Below are positions 31,557 to 35,110 of a stretch of 35,110 nt of DNA, in pieces; position 1 is the first letter of the stretch, and every line of letters begins with the position of its first letter. The stretch is from positions 1 to 35,110 of the forward strand of contig JADFXV010000032.1 in NCBI GenBank assembly GCA_015233395.1, given 5' to 3'. The notes beneath the pieces are model-generated. The model did no database searches. It had not been told where the DNA came from and was given only the letters and a program-made list of their open reading frames with translations. This DNA is from Desulfovibrionaceae bacterium. Its GTDB lineage: Bacteria; Desulfobacterota; Desulfovibrionia; Desulfovibrionales; Desulfovibrionaceae. Made by a program: the position numbers and the translations under genes.

Positions 31557-32483
31557 ATGGCAGCGCGATCCGATTTCATCTGGTTTGACGGCAAACTGGT
31601 CGGCTGGGACCAGGCCAACGTGCATGTGATGACCCACACGCTCCATTACGGGCTGGGCGTCTTCGAGGGCATCAGGGCCTACGAATGCGCCGGCGGCGGC
31701 TCGGCGGTGTTTCGGCTCAAGGAGCACGTGGACCGGCTGTTCGATTCGGCCAAGATCGTCGAACTGGCGATACCCTTCACCCGCGAGCAGATCACCTCGG
31801 CCATCGTCGAGACGCTTAGGGCCAACAAGATGGCCGCCGGCTACATCCGGCCGCTGGTGTTCATCGGCACCGGCGCGTCCATGGGCGTGTTCCCGGGCAA
31901 GAACCCGGTGCAGGTGGCCATCGCCACCTGGCCGTGGGGCGCCTACCTCGGCGCCGACGCGCTCGACAAGGGCATCCGCATCTGCACTTCGAGCTTCACC
32001 CGCCACCACGTCAACGTCATGATGACCAAGGCCAAGGTGTGCGGCAATTACGTGAACTCGGTCCTGGCCAAGAACGAGGCCCTGGCCGACGGCTACGACG
32101 AGGCCCTGCTGCTCGACCCCTCGGGCTACGTCGCCGAGGGCTCGGGCGAGAACGTCTTCATCGTCAAGAACGGGATCATCAAGACCCCGCCCCTGACCGC
32201 GGTGCTGCCCGGCGTGACCCGCGACTGCCTGCTCACGCTCGCCCGCGACCTGGGCTATGAAATCAGCGAGCACCGCTTCACCCGCGACGAAATGTACGTC
32301 GCGGACGAGGCCTTTTTCTCCGGCACCGCCGCCGAGATCACGCCCATCCGCGAACTCGACCGCCGGACCATCGGCGAGGGCCATGCCGGACCGGTGGCCA
32401 AGAGCCTGCAAACCGCCTTCTTCAAGGCGGTCAAGGGCGAAAATCCGAAATACGCCGCCTGGCTGCATAGGTATACCCTGTAA
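31557..32483 (+). CDS. ilvE: Branched-chain amino acid aminotransferase
   Basis: A 308-residue PLP enzyme of fold type IV, of standard IlvE length. It has [40 protein letters not shown], the PLP lysine region [16 protein letters not shown] in two parts, [24 protein letters not shown] and [12 protein letters not shown]. It makes Val, Leu and Ile from their keto acids. ATG at 31557 has GGGGGAG just upstream. leuA at 14085 acts in the same biosynthesis. A family A element starts right after its stop. Confidence 0.96.
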   Translation: MAARSDFIWFDGKLVGWDQANVHVMTHTLHYGLGVFEGIRAYECAGGGSAVFRLKEHVDRLFDSAKIVELAIPFTREQITSAIVETLRANKMAAGYIRPLVFIGTGASMGVFPGKNPVQVAIATWPWGAYLGADALDKGIRICTSSFTRHHVNVMMTKAKVCGNYVNSVLAKNEALADGYDEALLLDPSGYVAEGSGENVFIVKNGIIKTPPLTAVLPGVTRDCLLTLARDLGYEISEHRFTRDEMYVADEAFFSGTAAEITPIRELDRRTIGEGHAGPVAKSLQTAFFKAVKGENPKYAAWLHRYTL

Positions 32484-32484
32484 A

Positions 32485-32618
32485 GGAATCGGGGGAGGAA
32501 CCTTTTTAATGGAGGGCGTCGGCCAGCGCTTCGCGCTGACGACGCAAGGTGAGAGTAAGAAAATGGGGACATTTTCAACTCTCACCTTGCCCCGAACCCC
32601 CACCTCCCAAAAACTTTA
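32485..32618 (+). repeat. Family A element, copy 7, long form
   Basis: Starts two bases after the ilvE stop. It aligns almost end to end with 26400-26549: GGAATCGGGGGAGGAACC, GGCCAGCGCTTCGCGC, GACGACGCAAGG, ACCTTGCCCCGAACCCCC and CCTCCCAAAAACTTT. The hairpin arms GCAAGGTGAGAGT (32544-32556) and ACTCTCACCTTGC (32578-32590) carry a paired change relative to the other copy. Confidence 0.85.
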
Positions 32619-32702
32619 AAGTTTTTTAGGGAAAGGAGGGGTTCGGGGAGGAAACCCCCTTTTTTTCAAAAAAGGGGGTTTTCCTCCCCGATTCTCTCCT
32701 CG
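32617..32702 (-). repeat. Family A hairpin repeat, copy 8, head-to-head with copy 7
   Basis: Begins at AAAGTTTTTTAGGG, joined directly to the AAACTTT end of copy 7. Its arms span about 32643-32666 and 32668-32691, over 20 bp each with one extra T on one side. It ends GATTCTCTCC, 26 bases before the dnaX start codon, so it would sit in the dnaX leader RNA. Confidence 0.85.
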
Positions 32703-32728
32703 AACGTGCTTTGAAAGCAGGCCACCGT

Positions 32729-34621
32729 ATGTCCATAGCCAACCTTACGGCCAAATACCGTCCGCAGCGTTTCGACGAGGCCGCCGGGCAGGAGGCCATC
32801 AAGCGCATCCTCTCGCGCGCCTCCGTCGAGGACCGCATCGCCCCGGCCTATCTCTTCAGCGGCACGCGCGGCGTGGGCAAGACCACGCTCGCCCGGGTCT
32901 TCGCCAAGGCGATCAACTGCGTCACCGCGCCGACGGGCGAGCCCTGCAACGAATGCCGCAACTGCCGCCAGATCACCGCCGGCATCGCCCCGGACGTGGT
33001 CGAGATCGACGCCGCCACCCACGGCGGCGTGGACGAGGCGCGCAGGCTCAAGGAAGACATCGGTTACGCGCCGCTTGAATCGCGCTACAAGGTGTTCATC
33101 ATCGACGAGGCGCACATGCTCTCCAAGGCGGCCTTCAACGCCTTGCTCAAAACCCTGGAGGAGCCGCCGGGCCGGGTGACCTTCATCATGGCCACCACCG
33201 AGCCGCACAAGTTTCCGGCCACGATCATCAGCCGCTGCCAGCACTATATCTTCAAGCGCCTGACCCAGGCCGAGCTCGAAGCCCACCTGGCCAAGGTGCT
33301 CGGCAGCGAAAGGCTCGATTTCGACCCGGCCGCGGTCGCGCTCCTGGCGCGGCGGGGCGCGGGCAGCGTGCGCGACTCCATGTCGTTGATGGGTCAGGTG
33401 CTGGCCTCGGGAGCGGACCGGCTCGGCGAGCAGGATACCCGCGAGATCCTGGGACTGGCCGGCCAGGACGTGTTTTTTTCGCTGATCGACGCGATCCACG
33501 GCCGCGACTGCCTGGGCATCGACGCCATCCTGCGCCAGATCCTGGACAAAGGCCTGGACCTGGGCTTTTTTCTGCGCGAACTCACCGGCTGCTGGCGCAA
33601 CATGTTCATCCTGGCCCAGGCCGGGGACAAGGCCTTGCCCCTGATCGACGCGAGCGAGGAGGAGGCCGTTGAATGGCTGCGCTGGGCGAGCCGCTTCCCC
33701 CTGGCCCAGATCCACGCCTGCTGGCAATTGTCGCTGGAAGGCCAGCGCCGGGTCATGACCAGCCTGGAGCCGGCCCTGGCCCTGGAGCTTTTGCTGCTCA
33801 ACCTGGCGTACCTGCCTATGCTCGTGCCGCTTGAACGCGCGGCCGGCGGCGGATGCGGCCCGAATTCGCCCAATTCGCCCAATTCGTCCGGTTCGTACGG
33901 ATCGCCAGGCCAGGCTTCCGGGCGCGCGCAATCCAGGCCCCCGGCCCGGCCCTCGTCCGCCCGACCGGCGCCGCCCGCTCCCCCAGTTTCCCCCGATTCC
34001 CCCGATTCCTCGGTCAGGCAGACCGCGCCGCAAAACTACGGGACGCGGCGGCAGGACCGGGATGCATCCGGGGCCGCAATCGATTCCGAATCCGCTTCGC
34101 AACCCGGTTTTGAACCGGGGCATGGAAATGTTTCAGGCTCCGAAGCCGCTTACGGTCCCGAGCCCGGCCGGGGCGTTTCCTCCGGCGCCGCATCCGCCCC
34201 CGCACCCAGGCAGCGTCCCGAGGCCGCCCCGGAGGCCGGACACGCCCCGAGTTCCAAAAACTGGACCGGTTTTCTGCGCCATTACGACGCCCACTGCAAA
34301 CGCTCGGGCCAGCACCTACCCCGGATCAAAAGCCTGGGCGCGCATTACGACGCCGAGGCGGGCCAGCTGACCCTGACCTGCTTAAACGAAATCCACTGCG
34401 AGCAGCTCGGCCAAACCGAGAACCGCGCGCTCCTGGAGACTCTGGCCAGACAATATTACGGCCCGCAAACCGCAGTGGCGCTCGGCGTTCCCGAGTCCGC
34501 CTCCCGCGCCCAGGGGGCCGAGGCCGCAAACGGCCTCAAAAGCCGCGACCTGGTCAAACAGGCGCAGTCCCTGCTCGGCGCCCAGGTCATCGATGCGAGG
34601 CCGGGCAGGACGAACTATTAA
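32729..34621 (+). CDS. dnaX: DNA polymerase III subunits gamma/tau
   Basis: A 630-residue clamp-loader ATPase. Walker A is GTRGVGKTT (45-53), the zinc ligands are C64, C73, C76 and C79 (same numbers as E. coli DnaX), Walker B is IIDEAHML, sensor 1 is FIMATTEPHKFP and the SRC motif is IISRCQHY. Domain III follows to about residue 370. Residues about 375-510 are a Pro/Ser/Ala-rich linker of low complexity, and about 515-600 is a C-terminal domain that in tau contacts the polymerase. No A-AAA-AAG slippery site is seen, so separate gamma is not predicted. ATG 32729 has CAGG upstream; TTG 32711 is less likely. Confidence 0.95.
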   Translation: MSIANLTAKYRPQRFDEAAGQEAIKRILSRASVEDRIAPAYLFSGTRGVGKTTLARVFAKAINCVTAPTGEPCNECRNCRQITAGIAPDVVEIDAATHGGVDEARRLKEDIGYAPLESRYKVFIIDEAHMLSKAAFNALLKTLEEPPGRVTFIMATTEPHKFPATIISRCQHYIFKRLTQAELEAHLAKVLGSERLDFDPAAVALLARRGAGSVRDSMSLMGQVLASGADRLGEQDTREILGLAGQDVFFSLIDAIHGRDCLGIDAILRQILDKGLDLGFFLRELTGCWRNMFILAQAGDKALPLIDASEEEAVEWLRWASRFPLAQIHACWQLSLEGQRRVMTSLEPALALELLLLNLAYLPMLVPLERAAGGGCGPNSPNSPNSSGSYGSPGQASGRAQSRPPARPSSARPAPPAPPVSPDSPDSSVRQTAPQNYGTRRQDRDASGAAIDSESASQPGFEPGHGNVSGSEAAYGPEPGRGVSSGAASAPAPRQRPEAAPEAGHAPSSKNWTGFLRHYDAHCKRSGQHLPRIKSLGAHYDAEAGQLTLTCLNEIHCEQLGQTENRALLETLARQYYGPQTAVALGVPESASRAQGAEAANGLKSRDLVKQAQSLLGAQVIDARPGRTNY

Positions 34622-34656
34622 CGGGAGCGGAAAATTTCTTCCTTTTCGCGCTCCCG
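34622..34656 (+). terminator. Hairpin directly after dnaX
   Basis: CGGGAGCG (34622-34629) pairs with CGCTCCCG (34649-34656). With one bulged G, GAAAA and TTTTC extend the stem. It is followed by CTTATTTG. It begins at the stop codon. Confidence 0.6.
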
Positions 34657-34703
34657 CTTATTTGTACGGCCCCGCTTTTGGCTGGGCCAAGCGGCGGACG
34701 CCG

Positions 34704-34738
34704 CTGGGAGCAAAAAATAAAATACTTTTTGCTCCCAG
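34704..34738. terminator. Second strong hairpin between dnaX and ybaB
   Basis: CTGGGAGCAAAAA (34704-34716) and TTTTTGCTCCCAG (34726-34738) form a perfect 13-bp stem with a nine-base loop, followed by AT-rich TAATAAAATAT. On the minus strand it would be preceded by that AT-rich stretch. It may separate dnaX from ybaB or provide a ybaB promoter flank. Confidence 0.6.
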
Positions 34739-34786
34739 TAATAAAATATCTCAGCCGGCGACAACAATCGGCTCCATGGAGGACGT

Positions 34787-35098
34787 ATGCGCGGAATGAA
34801 CGATCTGGTCAGGCAAGCCCAACTCATGCAGAAGAAAATGACCGATCTGCAAAAGGATCTGTCCGAACGCGAAATCGAGGCCCAAAGCGGCGGCGGCATG
34901 GTCAAGGTCGTGGCCACCGGCGCCCAGGACGTCAAAAGCGTCACCATCGACAAAACCGTGGTCAATCCCGAAGACGTGGAAATGCTCCAGGACCTCATCC
35001 TGGCGGCGGTCAACGACGCCCTGCGGCAAGCCAAGGAAATGAACACCCAGGAAATGTCCCAACTCACCGGCGGCATGAAAATACCGGGACTTTTTTAG
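34787..35098 (+). CDS. ybaB: YbaB/EbfC nucleoid-associated protein
   Basis: A 103-residue protein of YbaB length: N-terminal helix MNDLVRQAQLMQKKMTDLQ, strands with GMVKVVATGAQDVKSVTID, VEMLQDLILAAVNDALRQA and a Met-rich tail ending MKIPGLF. It forms DNA-binding dimers. GGAGG lies five bases before the ATG. Its place after dnaX is the standard dnaX-ybaB-recR order; recR would lie beyond the window edge. Confidence 0.96.
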   Translation: MRGMNDLVRQAQLMQKKMTDLQKDLSEREIEAQSGGGMVKVVATGAQDVKSVTIDKTVVNPEDVEMLQDLILAAVNDALRQAKEMNTQEMSQLTGGMKIPGLF

Positions 35099-35110
35099 AG
35101 GGGACGGGGA

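Overview
The window looks like the chromosome of a high-GC, strictly anaerobic sulfate- or metal-reducing deltaproteobacterium of the Desulfovibrio type. This is an inference from gene content: a tungsten/molybdenum aldehyde:ferredoxin oxidoreductase with a four-cluster ferredoxin, futalosine-route menaquinone genes, anaerobic-type cobalamin genes, TusA/DsrE sulfur-relay proteins, a probable selenocysteine gene, CheV, and many GC-rich hairpin repeats between genes. I see no rRNA, tRNA, CRISPR array or intact insertion sequence.

Layout, left to right. 201-4003 (+): a PatZ-like protein acetyltransferase, then a secreted trypsin-like protease with a surface-antigen-like tail. 4446-6648 (+): ferredoxin and aldehyde:ferredoxin oxidoreductase. 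6953-10381 (+): a sulfur/selenium-flavoured group of TusA-like protein, DsrE-like protein, short cation efflux protein, TusA-OsmC fusion and MetE-like zinc methyltransferase. The last has one in-frame TGA where a Cys is expected, followed by a bacterial-type SECIS-like hairpin. 10511-13540 (-): serine hydrolase, family-2 glycosyltransferase and metF. 13786-15800 (+): leuA behind a leucine-rich leader peptide, which suggests attenuation. 16004-18725 (+): infA, a YkgJ-like Cys-cluster protein, rfaE2 and cbiET. 18882-19895 (-): moaA. 20021-26394 (+): nucleotide-sugar dehydrogenase, mqnB, mqnD, a long-chain polyprenyl synthase, and an HDOD-GGDEF regulator. 26735-31354 (-): yjbQ, cobM, cheV, ispH and a dihydrouridine synthase. 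31557-35098 (+): ilvE, dnaX and ybaB.

Functional links: mqnB, mqnD and the polyprenyl synthase supply menaquinone head group and tail, and ispH supplies the isoprenoid precursor. cbiET and cobM belong to corrin synthesis. moaA makes the pterin needed by the oxidoreductase. metF makes methyl-folate, and the MetE-like protein may use a methyl donor. leuA and ilvE both serve branched-chain amino acids and share a similar promoter form.

Intergenic DNA is dominated by at least four families of dispersed palindromic repeats. Their arms differ between copies but keep pairing (compensatory changes). Many lie directly after stop codons. One family forms two direct copies bracketing the yjbQ-cobM pair. 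The most interesting items are the putative selenocysteine MetE-like protein with its TusA/DsrE/OsmC neighbours, the leucine leader, and the repeat families.
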